A stretch of DNA of 64,000 bases from CAYGOC01 sp964351495. Its GTDB lineage: Bacteria > Chlamydiota > Chlamydiia > Chlamydiales > SM23-39. The position numbers and the translations under genes were made by a program. This document shows, piece by piece, positions 8,208 to 18,029 of this stretch. Location: assembly GCA_964351495.1 (NCBI GenBank), contig CAYGOC010000003.1, positions 44,168-108,167 on the forward strand, in the 5' to 3' direction. Within the stretch, counting starts at the first letter, position 1, and each line of letters begins with the position of its first letter. A model generated the notes under the pieces. The model searched no databases, was not told the origin of the DNA, and worked only from the letters and a program-made list of their open reading frames with translations.

Positions 8208-9710
8208 ATGTATATAAAAAAAATTCTTTTTTTCTTTTCTTGTGTTTTTGTATTTCCTTCCCTTTTCGCTTTAAGTTTTAAAAGCTCTCCGGGCCTTGAG
8301 TATTTAGAACAAACTTCCAAAGCCTTTACCGAAATTGGGAAAAAAGCATCCCCCTCTTCTGTTTTTATTAAGGCTGGAAAAAAAAGAGCCAACTCTCGTT
8401 TCCAAGGATATAATCAACCGGGAAGACCTTTTGATTTTTTTGATGAGGGAGGAATAGAAGAGTTTTTTGAAAAGTTTCATAGGCATCCCTTTTTTAGACA
8501 GTATAACTCGTTTTCTTTAGAGTTCCCTCCTCATATAGAAAAACAGCAAGCAGACGAAATCATGTCTGGAGGCTCCGGGCTTGTAGTTTCTGAAGACGGG
8601 TATATCCTTACCAATCATCATGTAATCAAAGATGCAGACTCTGTTACGGTTCTTTTTAACAACGGAAAAGAATACAAAGCAAAAGTAATAGGAACCGATC
8701 ATAGAACAGATCTTGCTGTTTTAAAAATTGAGAAAAAAGGGCTTCCTTTTCTAAAGTTTGCGGACTCCAGCCAGCTGGAAAAGGGAGAGTGGGTCATCGC
8801 CATAGGGAATCCTTTTGGCCTAGAATCTTCGCTCACTGTGGGGGTAGTAAGCGCTACAGGAAGACAAGATTTGGGGATCTCTACTTTAGAAGATTACATC
8901 CAAACGGATGCTGCTATCAATCCTGGAAACTCGGGAGGTCCTCTTTTAAATTTAAATGGGGATGTAATTGGGATTAATACTGCAAAGGTCCGAGACGGCA
9001 TGGGTATTGGATTTGCGATTCCTAGCAATCTTGCCAAACGGATTTTTGATCAGATTGTAGAAACGGGCTCTGTAAAAAGAGTTTATCTTGGGGTTATTTT
9101 GCAGATGATCGATGAAGAGCTTGCCCAAGCTATGAACCTAGAAAAAGCCTCTGGTGTTTTAATAGCAGAAATTGTTCCTAATTCTCCTGCAGAAAAGGGT
9201 GGTTTAAAACAGGGTGATATTATCCTTTCTTTGAATGGAGAAAAGGTAAAAAGCATGACCAAATTCAGAAACCAGATCTCTTTAATGGATCCGGGTGCTG
9301 AAATAACTTTAGAAATCCTTAGAGGAAAAAAAACAAAATCACTTCCTATTACTTTGGGTTCTTTAAGCGAGTCTGAGGTAGCTTCTGCAGAGCTTGCGGA
9401 AAAGCTTGGCATGAATGTAGAGAACATCCAAGAGGTTCCTCCTGAAGTGCAGCAAAGAATGGGTAACCTTTCCAAACAAGAAGGCGTTGTTATTACTCAA
9501 ATAAGACCGGGGTCTCCTGCTGCTTTAGCGGGACTTAGGCCCTACTTCTTAATAACCGGCATTGTAACCCAAGGAAATGAACACAAAAAAATCTCTTCTA
9601 CAAAAGAATTTGAAGAGGCATTAGAAGGGATGTCTAATAAAAAGTATCTCGTCCTGATTGTAAAACACCAAAGCTACCAAAAGTACTATACAATCCGGCT
9701 ACAAGACTAA
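8208..9710 (+). CDS. htrA: HtrA/DegP family periplasmic serine protease
   Basis: 500 residues starting at an ATG with TGGAGG at 8197-8202; an earlier in-frame TTG at 8148 lies in the promoter and would add 20 residues that spoil the signal peptide. A hydrophobic signal sequence covers residues 1-22. The trypsin-like domain has His138 (TNHHVI), Asp168 (HRTDLAV) and Ser242 (GNSGGP). Two PDZ domains follow, the first beginning with YLGVILQ and the second after VVITQIRPGSPA. This is the normal DegP layout: an ATP-independent protease/chaperone for envelope proteins. It is transcribed alone, between its own promoter and a terminator. Confidence 0.96.
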   Translation: MYIKKILFFFSCVFVFPSLFALSFKSSPGLEYLEQTSKAFTEIGKKASPSSVFIKAGKKRANSRFQGYNQPGRPFDFFDEGGIEEFFEKFHRHPFFRQYNSFSLEFPPHIEKQQADEIMSGGSGLVVSEDGYILTNHHVIKDADSVTVLFNNGKEYKAKVIGTDHRTDLAVLKIEKKGLPFLKFADSSQLEKGEWVIAIGNPFGLESSLTVGVVSATGRQDLGISTLEDYIQTDAAINPGNSGGPLLNLNGDVIGINTAKVRDGMGIGFAIPSNLAKRIFDQIVETGSVKRVYLGVILQMIDEELAQAMNLEKASGVLIAEIVPNSPAEKGGLKQGDIILSLNGEKVKSMTKFRNQISLMDPGAEITLEILRGKKTKSLPITLGSLSESEVASAELAEKLGMNVENIQEVPPEVQQRMGNLSKQEGVVITQIRPGSPAALAGLRPYFLITGIVTQGNEHKKISSTKEFEEALEGMSNKKYLVLIVKHQSYQKYYTIRLQD

Positions 9711-9734
9711 AGACAGAACTACTTTAGGGACAAA

Positions 9735-9767
9735 AAAAAAGAGAGCCTTTTGAGGGCTCTCTTTTTT
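9735..9767 (+). terminator. Rho-independent terminator after htrA
   Basis: Arms AAAAAAGAGAGCC and GGCTCTCTTTTTT around a seven-base loop, followed by more T residues. The A/T symmetry means it could also serve the convergent minus-strand gene. Confidence 0.85.
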
Positions 9768-9799
9768 GTTTTTAATAAGTACCTATTCTATAGAAAAGT

Positions 9800-10741
9800 C
9801 TATTGACCCTCTGGCAACGCGGGAGGAAGATTTTGCGGCATCCACATCCATTGAATTTCTGTTAGATTTACTCTAGTTTCCACTTCTCCTTCTTCTCCTT
9901 CTCCTTCTCCTTTTTTAATAGAAGAGGGATTAAGAAGATCCATTTGCTTTCGAAAATCCTGTTCATTCAGAGTAGCATTTATATAATCGCCGCAAGCCAT
10001 AATACATAAAGAACACAAGGCTAATGTTATTTCTACTACACCAATTACTTTAAAAGCAGTAACCCCTATTAAAGCGCCTGTTAAAACACAGACAGATCCT
10101 GCTAAAGTGGCCGTAAGACCCCATAGAACGCCTTTTTGATACTGTATTCTTTCCAAAGCAGCATCGCGTATTTTTAAAAGCTCTGTACAAGTCTTCTCCG
10201 TCCATTCCAATGCCTTTTTGTTCTGTTCTATATTAATACCCTCAGAGTGTTCTCCCCTATGAAATACCGTTTTTATTCGCACATCTCTAGAGCTTGAAGG
10301 AAATAACTTTGTCAGAGGTTGTGTTATAGCGTTAAAATCTTCATCCTGAAAAACTAGTTTTAAAGCCTTATCTATATCATGTTGTAAAGCCTTATATGCT
10401 TTGTACTCTTTATGGTAAGTCCATCCTATACAAAGAGAAGACCCCACCATTCCTATAATGGCAAGAAAAGCATGCCATCTATCTCTACTCTCTTTTTTTT
10501 CTTTTTCTGAACCCTGAGAAGGCCCGGAAGACCCTATATTTATGGTATGTCCTGTATGAATAGAATACACATTGGGATATCCTCCCCGACCTCTTCCGTT
10601 ATTTTGCATATAGGAGGAAGAGCTAGGGTATTCTTTTCCGTGTAAATAACGAATGCTTGAGTGAACCTCTTTCATACCTTCTATCACACTTTGAAAGTTC
10701 ACAAACCCTGCTGCATCCTGGTACACTGGTGGAACTGACAT
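9800..10741 (-). CDS. Hypothetical protein with paired membrane segments, possible inclusion-membrane type
   Basis: 313 residues, unrecognised family. One hydrophobic segment lies near residues 92-110 (FLAIIGMVGSSLCIGW) and a pair of adjacent long hydrophobic segments around 205-255 (GVLWGLTATLAGSVCVL, then VIGVVEITLALCSLCIMA). Closely spaced paired helices without a cleavable signal peptide resemble chlamydial Inc proteins, but this is a shape argument only. The C-terminus carries a Gly/Glu-rich stretch coded by a CTTCTC-like repeat (about 9884-9912). It is a single gene in an A/T-rich setting. Confidence 0.6.
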   Translation of the reverse strand: MSVPPVYQDAAGFVNFQSVIEGMKEVHSSIRYLHGKEYPSSSSYMQNNGRGRGGYPNVYSIHTGHTINIGSSGPSQGSEKEKKESRDRWHAFLAIIGMVGSSLCIGWTYHKEYKAYKALQHDIDKALKLVFQDEDFNAITQPLTKLFPSSSRDVRIKTVFHRGEHSEGINIEQNKKALEWTEKTCTELLKIRDAALERIQYQKGVLWGLTATLAGSVCVLTGALIGVTAFKVIGVVEITLALCSLCIMACGDYINATLNEQDFRKQMDLLNPSSIKKGEGEGEEGEVETRVNLTEIQWMWMPQNLPPALPEGQ

Positions 10742-10849
10742 AAAAACCTCTTTTAGTTGTAAATTTGGAAGGATTTTACCACGAAACCATTAAAAAGTGA
10801 AAAAAAAGTTTAAAAAAGAAGGTTTTTTATTTTATTAAATTATTTTTTA

Positions 10850-11998
10850 TTACTTTTTTAAGTTCCGGATCTCTTTTATAAATTTTTCTTGGTTTTTTAC
10901 CTCCGAAAAAGCCTCTTCTTTCAGTAGGCTCTCTACATCGAAGGGATGAAGACTCCAAGCTCTTTGTAGCCATCCTGCAGAAGGGACTGGGTCATTTAGC
11001 CTAGCAAAAGCCTTTGCATTTCTAAGAGCAACCTCTTGGGTAGGAGAGATTTCATAGCAAGAAGAAGAAAGCTCTGCCACTAAAGCGTGGTTATTCTCCC
11101 CTTCTGCCAAAAGATGTAGAAGAGGAATCCCTTCTTGGGCTAGCTGCTCTTTTGTAGAAAGTAGAAGCTCATAAGCCTCTTTTTTCTTCCCTTCTTCAAA
11201 GTATAAAAAGGCTAAATATTGGGTTGCTGTACAAAAAAGAACCCCCTCCTTTGCCTCTTTTCGAAACTCTTCAAAGAGATGTTTTGCTTTTTCTTTATCT
11301 TTTGCTTGAAGCGCTTTTTCTCCTTCCAAAAACTTCTCTTTTAAATGAACATCTTGATCTTTCTGAGAGAAAAACTTTGCTTTTCGGAAATGATCAAAAC
11401 TTTGAAAAGCAAATAAAAAGAAAAGAGCCCCCAAGATAAAATTTTGGTATAAAAAAGCAAAAAGGGCTATCCCTAAAGAAAGAACCGTTCCTATTAAAAG
11501 AGCCGCTTTAAACCCTTTTACTCCCCAAATTCCCTCCAACACAATCCGCAAAAGCTGTCCTCCATCTAAAGGAATGACAGGAAGCAGGTTTAAGAGGGTC
11601 CAAAAAAAATTGACAAAGACCATAATGCGCAAGGTGAAAAAAAGAAGAGAAGAATTGTGAAAGAAGGGAAAGGTAGTCAAGTAATTAGCTAATAAAAACA
11701 GCAAAAACCCAAAAAAAGGACCGTTAAATACAATCAAAAACTGCTTTTTATAACTTAAATTCCCTATGGGATAGGAGGTGATTCCTCCAAAGGCTACTAA
11801 ATCTATGCGAGCAGGCCTTTGAAAAGCTAAAGCAGTTAGAGCGTGTCCTAGTTCATGGACCAAAATAGAAATAAAAACTACACCTATCCATACTAAAGTT
11901 CCTACAAGACTTTGCGAGTTGATAAACCCAATAAAACCTGCTATGAGCCAAAAAAAAGGGTGAATAAATATGGGGATTCTTCCAGGGATTCGGATCAT
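10850..11998 (-). CDS. Site-2-protease-like (M50) membrane metalloprotease with C-terminal helical region
   Basis: 382 residues. The HELGH zinc motif is at 48-52 in a membrane segment, and the second M50 motif PVIPLDGGQLL lies in a later one, giving His, His and Asp zinc ligands. Several more hydrophobic helices occupy the first ~200 residues. The remaining ~170 residues are soluble and resemble helical repeats (KEKAKHLFEEF, then KKEAYELLLS). No PDZ domain is visible, unlike RseP. The start overlaps the sucD stop by four bases (ATGA), so it is the third gene of sucC-sucD-M50. Substrate unknown. Confidence 0.88.
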   Translation of the reverse strand: MIRIPGRIPIFIHPFFWLIAGFIGFINSQSLVGTLVWIGVVFISILVHELGHALTALAFQRPARIDLVAFGGITSYPIGNLSYKKQFLIVFNGPFFGFLLFLLANYLTTFPFFHNSSLLFFTLRIMVFVNFFWTLLNLLPVIPLDGGQLLRIVLEGIWGVKGFKAALLIGTVLSLGIALFAFLYQNFILGALFFLFAFQSFDHFRKAKFFSQKDQDVHLKEKFLEGEKALQAKDKEKAKHLFEEFRKEAKEGVLFCTATQYLAFLYFEEGKKKEAYELLLSTKEQLAQEGIPLLHLLAEGENNHALVAELSSSCYEISPTQEVALRNAKAFARLNDPVPSAGWLQRAWSLHPFDVESLLKEEAFSEVKNQEKFIKEIRNLKK

Positions 11999-12873
11999 TG
12001 TCTCCTTAAAGCCTCTAGAACCGCTTTTCCCATATGAGCCGGATTTTTTGCGACCAAAACCCCTGCTTTTTCTAAGGCTTGTATCTTTGATTCTGCGCTT
12101 CCTTTTCCTTGAGAGATAATCGCTCCCGCGTGCCCCATTCTTTTTCCTTCAGGAGCAGAAACCCCTGCTATAAAAGCTGCAACAGGTTTTTTCCCCTGTT
12201 TTTGGATCCAAAAGGAGGCTTCCTCTTCTGCATCTCCTCCAATTTCGCCTATCATCAAAATAGCCTCTGTTTGCACATCTTTTTCAAAAGCCTCTAATAC
12301 TTCTATAAAGCCCGTTCCATTTAAAGGATCTCCTCCAATACCTACGCAGGTAGACTGCCCCAAACCAAGCTCTGTGGTTTGAAAAACTGCTTCGTAGGTA
12401 AGCGTTCCCGATCTAGAAACAATCCCTATTTTACCTTTTTTATGGATCTCTGCAGGCATAATTCCTATTTTGCAAGCACCGGGAGTTATGATACCCGGAC
12501 AGTTGGGACCAATCAATCTTGATTTTTTAGAACGCTCCATTACCTGCTTTACTTTTAGCATATCTTTTACCGGAATCCCTTCTGTAATGCAGATGATCCA
12601 CTCCACCTCCGCTTCTTCTGCTTCTAAGATAGCTTCCATAGCAAAAGGGGGAGGCACAAAGATCAAACTTACATTGAAGGAGACCTCTTTTTTTGCCTCT
12701 TTTACCGTATCAAAAACAGGAAGGCCTAAAACCGTTTCTCCTCCTTTTCCGGGAGTTACTCCCCCCACTATAGAGGTTCCATATTCTAAACACTTTTGTG
12801 CATGAAATCTTCCTGATGATCCAGTAAGTCCTTGCACGAGTACTTTTGTATTTTTATTTACCCAGATTCCCAT
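11995..12873 (-). CDS. sucD: Succinate-CoA ligase, alpha subunit
   Basis: 292 residues. With SucC it converts succinyl-CoA to succinate with substrate-level phosphorylation in the TCA cycle. The N-terminal CoA-binding fold shows QGLTGSSGRFHA and GVTPGKGG; the ligase domain shows IGPNCPGIITPG, and the GHAGAII segment near residue 247 carries the phosphorylated His. Its start overlaps the end of sucC by 20 bases, and its stop overlaps the M50 start. Confidence 0.97.
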   Translation of the reverse strand: MGIWVNKNTKVLVQGLTGSSGRFHAQKCLEYGTSIVGGVTPGKGGETVLGLPVFDTVKEAKKEVSFNVSLIFVPPPFAMEAILEAEEAEVEWIICITEGIPVKDMLKVKQVMERSKKSRLIGPNCPGIITPGACKIGIMPAEIHKKGKIGIVSRSGTLTYEAVFQTTELGLGQSTCVGIGGDPLNGTGFIEVLEAFEKDVQTEAILMIGEIGGDAEEEASFWIQKQGKKPVAAFIAGVSAPEGKRMGHAGAIISQGKGSAESKIQALEKAGVLVAKNPAHMGKAVLEALRRQ

Positions 12874-14032
12874 GCTTTCCTAATTGTACAACTTTTTCTG
12901 CTGCCTCTTCCAATGTTTTTGCGCTATGAATAGGAAGAGACGAACTTTCTAACAGTTTCGCGCCTTTTTCTGAATGGGTCCCTTTCATTCTAACCACAAT
13001 AGGAATCGAAACTTTCAGCTGTTTTGCAGCATGTAAAATTCCTTCCGCTAAAAGCTCACAATCCATAATACCGCCAAAAATATGCACAAAAATGGCCTTT
13101 ACATTCGGATCAGATACAATAATACGAAACCCTTCTGCTATTTTATCTTTAGAGGCTCCCCCTCCTACATCTAAAAAGTTGGCCGGAGTTCCTCCATATA
13201 ACTCAATCATATCCATAGTTGCCATAGCAAGGCCTGCTCCATTTACCATACATCCAATCTCCCCTTCCATGGCTACATAAGAAAGATCAAATTCTTTAGC
13301 TTCGGCCTCTCTTTTCGTAAGTTGAGAGGGATCATAATATTCAGCTAGCTCTTTATGACGAAAAAGGGCGTTCTCATCTATGGTAAGTTTGGCATCTAAA
13401 AGCCAAAAAAGCCCTTCTTTATCTTCCACAAAGGGGTTTATCTCTAAAAGAGAGGCCTCTGTTTCCATAAAAAAAGAGGCAAGCTCTATAAAAATTTTAG
13501 TCCCCATCTCCTTTTGTTTTCCTTCCCACTCCATAAACTTACAAAGTTCTAACAGATGATAGGAGTAAAGCTCCCCCTCTATAGAAAAGGGAATTTGAAG
13601 GATCGCTTCCGGATTTTTTTGAGAGACTTCTTCTATCTCCATTCCTCCTGATTTACAAGCCATAAGGGTGGGAAGCCCTTTTTTCCGGTCGATAAAAAAG
13701 CTAATATACATCTCTTTTTTAATATCTATAGGTTTTGTTAATAAAACTTGTTTTGCTACAATCCCTTCTTTTCCCGTCTGGTTATTTACCAGTTTCATGT
13801 TTATGAGGCTGGAAAAGGTTTTTAAGATTTCTTTTTTTCCTTGAGCTATCTTGACTCCCCCGGCTTTCCCCCTTCCGCCTGCATGCACTTGGATTTTTAA
13901 GACAGCCTCTTTCCAGTCCATTTCCTCTAAGATGCGTTCTACTTCTTTTTCAGAAGAGGCTACAGCAAAGTCCGGTATGGGAAGTCCTTTTTTGTGTAAA
14001 AGCTGTTTGGCTTGATATTCGTGTAAATGCAT
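12854..14032 (-). CDS. sucC: Succinate-CoA ligase, beta subunit
   Basis: 392 residues, normal for the family. An ATP-grasp domain begins with MHLHEYQAKQLL and VHAGGRGKAGGV; the CoA-ligase half has VNGAGLAMATMD, GGTPANFLDVGG and the HIFGGIMDC loop. It nucleates the heterodimer with SucD. First gene of the three-gene minus-strand operon; the 78-base gap to divergent ftsY must hold both promoters. Confidence 0.97.
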   Translation of the reverse strand: MHLHEYQAKQLLHKKGLPIPDFAVASSEKEVERILEEMDWKEAVLKIQVHAGGRGKAGGVKIAQGKKEILKTFSSLINMKLVNNQTGKEGIVAKQVLLTKPIDIKKEMYISFFIDRKKGLPTLMACKSGGMEIEEVSQKNPEAILQIPFSIEGELYSYHLLELCKFMEWEGKQKEMGTKIFIELASFFMETEASLLEINPFVEDKEGLFWLLDAKLTIDENALFRHKELAEYYDPSQLTKREAEAKEFDLSYVAMEGEIGCMVNGAGLAMATMDMIELYGGTPANFLDVGGGASKDKIAEGFRIIVSDPNVKAIFVHIFGGIMDCELLAEGILHAAKQLKVSIPIVVRMKGTHSEKGAKLLESSSLPIHSAKTLEEAAEKVVQLGKHGNLGK

Positions 14033-14110
14033 CGATTCTGCAAAACCCCCCTCTTTCCCTGAATCTTCTTATGTGATAGAATCCGTTTTTCCTTCAACTA
14101 GAAAGTAGAT

Positions 14111-15016
14111 ATGTTTCAAACTGCTTGGAAAAAGCTAAAGAGCTCTTTTCAAAAAATCGGCTCCCAGTTAGGGAGTAAAATCAGACACCTTTTTTCTAAA
14201 AAGCGGGAAGAATCCTCTTTTGAGAATTTAGAAAAGCTCCTTTTTGAAGCAGATTTGGGCTCTCACCTTTCTTTGGAGCTCGTAGATAAGGTAAGAGATC
14301 TTTTCCTAAAGTCCCCTGACGCATCTCAAGAAGAGATTATTGATCTTATCAAAGAAGAGCTTTTATCCCTTTTTGACACCTCTTTACCCGAAATAAAAAA
14401 GGGCTCTCCTCATATTGTGTTGATAGTGGGTGTTAACGGATCTGGGAAAACAACCAGCATTGCCAAACTTGCTGAAAAATATAAAAAAGAAGGAAAAAAG
14501 GTGCTTTTGGCAGCTTGTGATACTTTTCGAGCAGCCGCGATTGATCAGCTAAACAAGTGGGCCTCTAGTTTGAAGGTCGATATTGTATCGGCAAAACCCA
14601 ATAGTGATCCTTCTTCTGTTGCCTTTGATGCTATCACGTCTGCTATCGCAAAAAATTATGATCTCGTTTTGATCGATACAGCAGGAAGGCTACATACAAA
14701 AACCGATCTTATGAAAGAGCTAAATAAGATTTATCGGATCTGCCAAAAAAAACAAGAAGGGGCCCCTCATGAAATCCTTTTGGTATTAGATGGAGCAACA
14801 GGACAAAATGCGATAGATCAAGCTCGCCTCTTTCATCAATTTACTCCTCTTACCGGAATTATCTTAACCAAGTTAGATGGAACGGCAAAAGGGGGGATCG
14901 CAGCCGCCATTAAACGGGAGCTTGACCTACCTACTTTGTGGATTGGGCTAGGAGAAAAAAAAGAAGATTTACTCCCCTTTGAGCCAAAAGCTTTTGTAGA
15001 AGCCCTTCTGCAATAA
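14111..15016 (+). CDS. ftsY: Signal recognition particle receptor FtsY
   Basis: 301 residues. SRP GTPase that docks ribosome-nascent chain complexes at the membrane. A helical N domain is followed by the G domain: GVNGSGKTT P loop (residues 107-115), DTFRAAA, DTAGRLHT (G3) and TKLDGTAKGG (G4 plus closing loop). The long acidic A domain of E. coli FtsY is missing, as in many short bacterial forms; a short basic amphipathic N-terminus probably contacts the membrane. Confidence 0.96.
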   Translation: MFQTAWKKLKSSFQKIGSQLGSKIRHLFSKKREESSFENLEKLLFEADLGSHLSLELVDKVRDLFLKSPDASQEEIIDLIKEELLSLFDTSLPEIKKGSPHIVLIVGVNGSGKTTSIAKLAEKYKKEGKKVLLAACDTFRAAAIDQLNKWASSLKVDIVSAKPNSDPSSVAFDAITSAIAKNYDLVLIDTAGRLHTKTDLMKELNKIYRICQKKQEGAPHEILLVLDGATGQNAIDQARLFHQFTPLTGIILTKLDGTAKGGIAAAIKRELDLPTLWIGLGEKKEDLLPFEPKAFVEALLQ

Positions 15017-15045
15017 AGCGTTTTCTGCTACCTTTTGTTTTCTTT

Positions 15046-15789
15046 ATGGAATACCAAAAACTACTACAAGATACCCTGTACTGGATAGCTCAAGAAACAA
15101 AACCTTTTTTGTTTCAAGAAGGGCCCTTTAGCTCTCCGGAAAAAGAGAGCTCCTTCCCTGTAAAACAAGAAACGCGTCCGGTACAAAGGCCCTCCATAAA
15201 AAAAGCCTCTTTGGAGAAACCTCTTCCCAAAGAAGAAAAGGAAGAAGTACAACAAATTCCTAAACCTACCCTGAAAGAAAACAAAGCTTTTGAAAAAGAT
15301 TTCTCTCTTTTTTTCTCTAAGATCCGCACCTTTTATGAAAAGCAAGCTCCTTATATAAAACTAATAGATACTCCTTTAGAAGATACGTGTAGCGAAAGAA
15401 TAGGAAGGGCCTACATTTATAAAAATCAAGCAGCTCCGGTTTCTATATTAGCCTTTTCTAAAGAGAAAAAAGAGCTTTCATTTTTATATGCTCTTGAAAA
15501 GGCTATTTCTCTTTATTTTTTTCCTTGCAAAGTGATTGAAAATTTACCGGGGATCGACTGGGAGTCTTTTTTACAGTCTCCTGAATTAAAATTGGTTATT
15601 GCTCCAAAAACCGCATTCATAAATGCTTTTCCTAAAAAAGAATTTATCAAAGAGATCCCCCAAAAGGCTGCGTGGTTTTTAGGAAATACTCCTCTTTTTT
15701 TTCTTCAAGACCTCTCTTCTTATTTTTTAGATCCTCTTACTAAAAAATCTCTTTGGGAGGCTTTATGTCAGACCATCTCTCTTCTGTAA
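15046..15789 (+). CDS. Conserved chlamydial hypothetical protein upstream of priA
   Basis: 247 residues, no domain I can name. Residues ~25-80 are Lys/Glu/Pro-rich and probably disordered; the rest looks like a small alpha/beta domain. There is no signal peptide. Its 3' end overlaps the priA start by 25 bases, implying translational coupling. Chlamydiaceae have an uncharacterised gene next to priA (CT779 beside CT778), and position suggests this is the counterpart; the sequence alone cannot prove it. Confidence 0.6.
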   Translation: MEYQKLLQDTLYWIAQETKPFLFQEGPFSSPEKESSFPVKQETRPVQRPSIKKASLEKPLPKEEKEEVQQIPKPTLKENKAFEKDFSLFFSKIRTFYEKQAPYIKLIDTPLEDTCSERIGRAYIYKNQAAPVSILAFSKEKKELSFLYALEKAISLYFFPCKVIENLPGIDWESFLQSPELKLVIAPKTAFINAFPKKEFIKEIPQKAAWFLGNTPLFFLQDLSSYFLDPLTKKSLWEALCQTISLL

Positions 15790-18008
15790 AGGAGCCCCTT
15801 TTTTGCTCGGTTATTTTAGATGAAAGGTTTCCGAAACCGTTAGAATATGAAATCCCTAAAGCCCTGCGCCCTTTTGTTTTTTTAGGATCAAGAGTAGAAG
15901 TTCCTTTGAAAGGAACCAAAAAAAAAGGGTATATCACCTCTTTTGTAGAAAACCCCTCCTTTCCCTCTTTAAAACCGATTTTTCAAGTACTCTCTCAAGA
16001 GCTCTCTCTTCCTCCAGAACTCTTTTCTTTAGCAAAATGGATCTCTTCTTACTACGGATCTTCTCTTTCACAAGCTTTGCACTGCATGATCCCTAAAAGT
16101 GTCAAACAAGAGATCAAGCCTAAAAAAAGGCTTTTTATTACCTTGCAGTCTACCAAAAAAGAGGTTGTCTCTTCCCTTCCTTTAATCCGGGAAAAGTCTT
16201 TTCAAAGAGCTTCTATACTAGATTTTTTTCTGAAAAATCCGAAAGGGGTCTTTTTACAAGAACTTTTAGAAAAGACCAAAGTATCCAAAGCACCTGTAGA
16301 TGCTCTTATAAAAAAAGGGATGTTAAAAGCCACCCCTCTTTTTACTTCAGAAGAGGATTTTTTTTCTGACGTGGAATTTTTCCCAACAAGGGAAAAGCTC
16401 TTAAATGAAGAACAAGAAAAAGCGCTTCACACGATCAAAAAAGGATTGGACAGCTTTTCTCCTTTTCTTCTTTATGGAATAACCGGGAGTGGGAAAACGG
16501 AAGTCTTTTTACAAGCAATTCAAGCCGTATTAGAAAAAAAAAGATCTGCTCTTATTTTAGTACCGGAAGTGGCTCTTACCTCTCAGCTAGTAGAAAATCT
16601 TCGAGCCAGACTGCAAAAACCGATTCATATATTTCATCATAAAAGAAGTTCAGGAGAAAAATACCAAAGCTGGCAAAAGGTGCAGCAAGAAACAGGTGAG
16701 GTTTTAATAGGGGCCAGGTCGGCTGTTTTTGCCCCTTTAAAAAACTTAGGCCTTATCGTAGTAGATGAAGAGCACGAGTCTTCCTATAAACAAACGGAAG
16801 AGAGCCCTACCTACCATGCTAGAGATGTGGCTGTTATGCGCGCAAAACTCCAAAATATCCCCATTATTTTAGGAAGCGCTACTCCTTCTTTAGAAAGTTT
16901 TTATAATGCAAAAAAAGGAAAATACACCCTCCTTACGCTCTGTAAAAGAGCGAAAAACCAACCTCTTCCTAAAGTAACTCTTGTGTGTCCTAAAAAAGAG
17001 TGGGAGAGACAAGGGGGTTTTAGCCATTTTTCAACCGATCTTATAAAAGGAATTGAAAAAAGGCTTTTGGTAAAAGAGCAAACCCTTCTCTTTTTAAATA
17101 AAAGGGGCTTTTACTCTTGTAAAGTTTGTAAAGGGTGTCAAAAACCCTATAGTTGCCCTCACTGCGCTCTTTCTTTAACCTTTCATAAAAAAGAAAATAT
17201 TTTACTCTGCCATCTTTGTGGGTATAGAGCCTCTGTTTTACAAAAGTGTCCTTCTTGTAAAACCATGCAAGCCGGCGACTTTAAAGGGTTTGGAACGCAG
17301 CATGTAGAAGCTTCTTTAAAAGCGCTGCTTCCGGAAGCTAGAGTTTTAAGAATGGATAGAGATACCACACAAACTAAAGAGGCTCATGAGAAAATCTTCC
17401 AGGAGTTTCGGTGTGGAAAAGCAGATGTTTTAATAGGCACCCAAATGATTGCTAAAGGACTTCATTTTCCTCAAGTCACTTTAGTGGGTGTTTTAAACCC
17501 TGACTTTTTATTTCATATTCCTGATTTTCGAAGCTCTGAAACTCTATTTCAGCTTATAACACAAGTATCAGGAAGAGCAGGAAGAGAAGATATACCCGGG
17601 GAGGTGATAATGCAAACCTCTCATAAAGATCATCCTATTTTTTCTATGGCAGCCAAAGGAGATTTTTTCTCCTTTTATGAAGAAGAGATGAAACAAAGAA
17701 AGATTTTTGGCTATCCCCCCTTTACAAGAGCTATCAGACTGATTTTTTCCTCTTTATCGGAAGAAGAAGCAAAAGAGAAAGCGGCTCTTTTCTTTGAGGA
17801 ACTCCAGAAAAAAGGACCTAGAGTAAAACTCTTTCCTCCCCTTCCTTGTGGCCATGCAAAAATTAAAGATCGGTACCGGTTTCACATCTCTCTTTTTACA
17901 GAAAACGTACCCAAAACGGTATCAATCCTTCTTCCCTTAAAGGATAGATACAAAAGCAAAAAACTCTCCCTTTTTATGGATGTGGATCCTTCTCAGCTTT
18001 ACTTTTAA
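15765..18008 (+). CDS. priA: Primosomal protein N', replication restart helicase PriA
   Basis: 747 residues from the ATG at 15765 with GGGAGG at 15755-15760; an in-frame TTG at 15753 coincides with that ribosome site and is unlikely. The DNA-binding N-terminal domain is followed by a superfamily 2 helicase core: GITGSGKTE Walker A, DEEHESSYK Walker B and GSATPSLESF motif III. The cysteine cluster CKVCKGCQKPYSCPHC and CHLCGY...CPSC binds the two zinc ions. LSASIQ-like motif region SGRAGRED is also intact. It restarts stalled forks by loading the replicative helicase. Confidence 0.96.
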   Translation: MSDHLSSVKEPLFCSVILDERFPKPLEYEIPKALRPFVFLGSRVEVPLKGTKKKGYITSFVENPSFPSLKPIFQVLSQELSLPPELFSLAKWISSYYGSSLSQALHCMIPKSVKQEIKPKKRLFITLQSTKKEVVSSLPLIREKSFQRASILDFFLKNPKGVFLQELLEKTKVSKAPVDALIKKGMLKATPLFTSEEDFFSDVEFFPTREKLLNEEQEKALHTIKKGLDSFSPFLLYGITGSGKTEVFLQAIQAVLEKKRSALILVPEVALTSQLVENLRARLQKPIHIFHHKRSSGEKYQSWQKVQQETGEVLIGARSAVFAPLKNLGLIVVDEEHESSYKQTEESPTYHARDVAVMRAKLQNIPIILGSATPSLESFYNAKKGKYTLLTLCKRAKNQPLPKVTLVCPKKEWERQGGFSHFSTDLIKGIEKRLLVKEQTLLFLNKRGFYSCKVCKGCQKPYSCPHCALSLTFHKKENILLCHLCGYRASVLQKCPSCKTMQAGDFKGFGTQHVEASLKALLPEARVLRMDRDTTQTKEAHEKIFQEFRCGKADVLIGTQMIAKGLHFPQVTLVGVLNPDFLFHIPDFRSSETLFQLITQVSGRAGREDIPGEVIMQTSHKDHPIFSMAAKGDFFSFYEEEMKQRKIFGYPPFTRAIRLIFSSLSEEEAKEKAALFFEELQKKGPRVKLFPPLPCGHAKIKDRYRFHISLFTENVPKTVSILLPLKDRYKSKKLSLFMDVDPSQLYF

Positions 18009-18029
18009 ACTTCTAACATCCTTAAACTT

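Noticed and set aside
8015..8392. Minus-strand open frame over the htrA promoter and start
   Set aside because: It overlaps htrA and its promoter, has no family features and no ribosome site.
15064..15345. Minus-strand frames inside the gene upstream of priA
   Set aside because: Shadow frames of a Lys/Glu-rich coding region; composition is what produces Phe/Leu/Ser-rich antisense frames.
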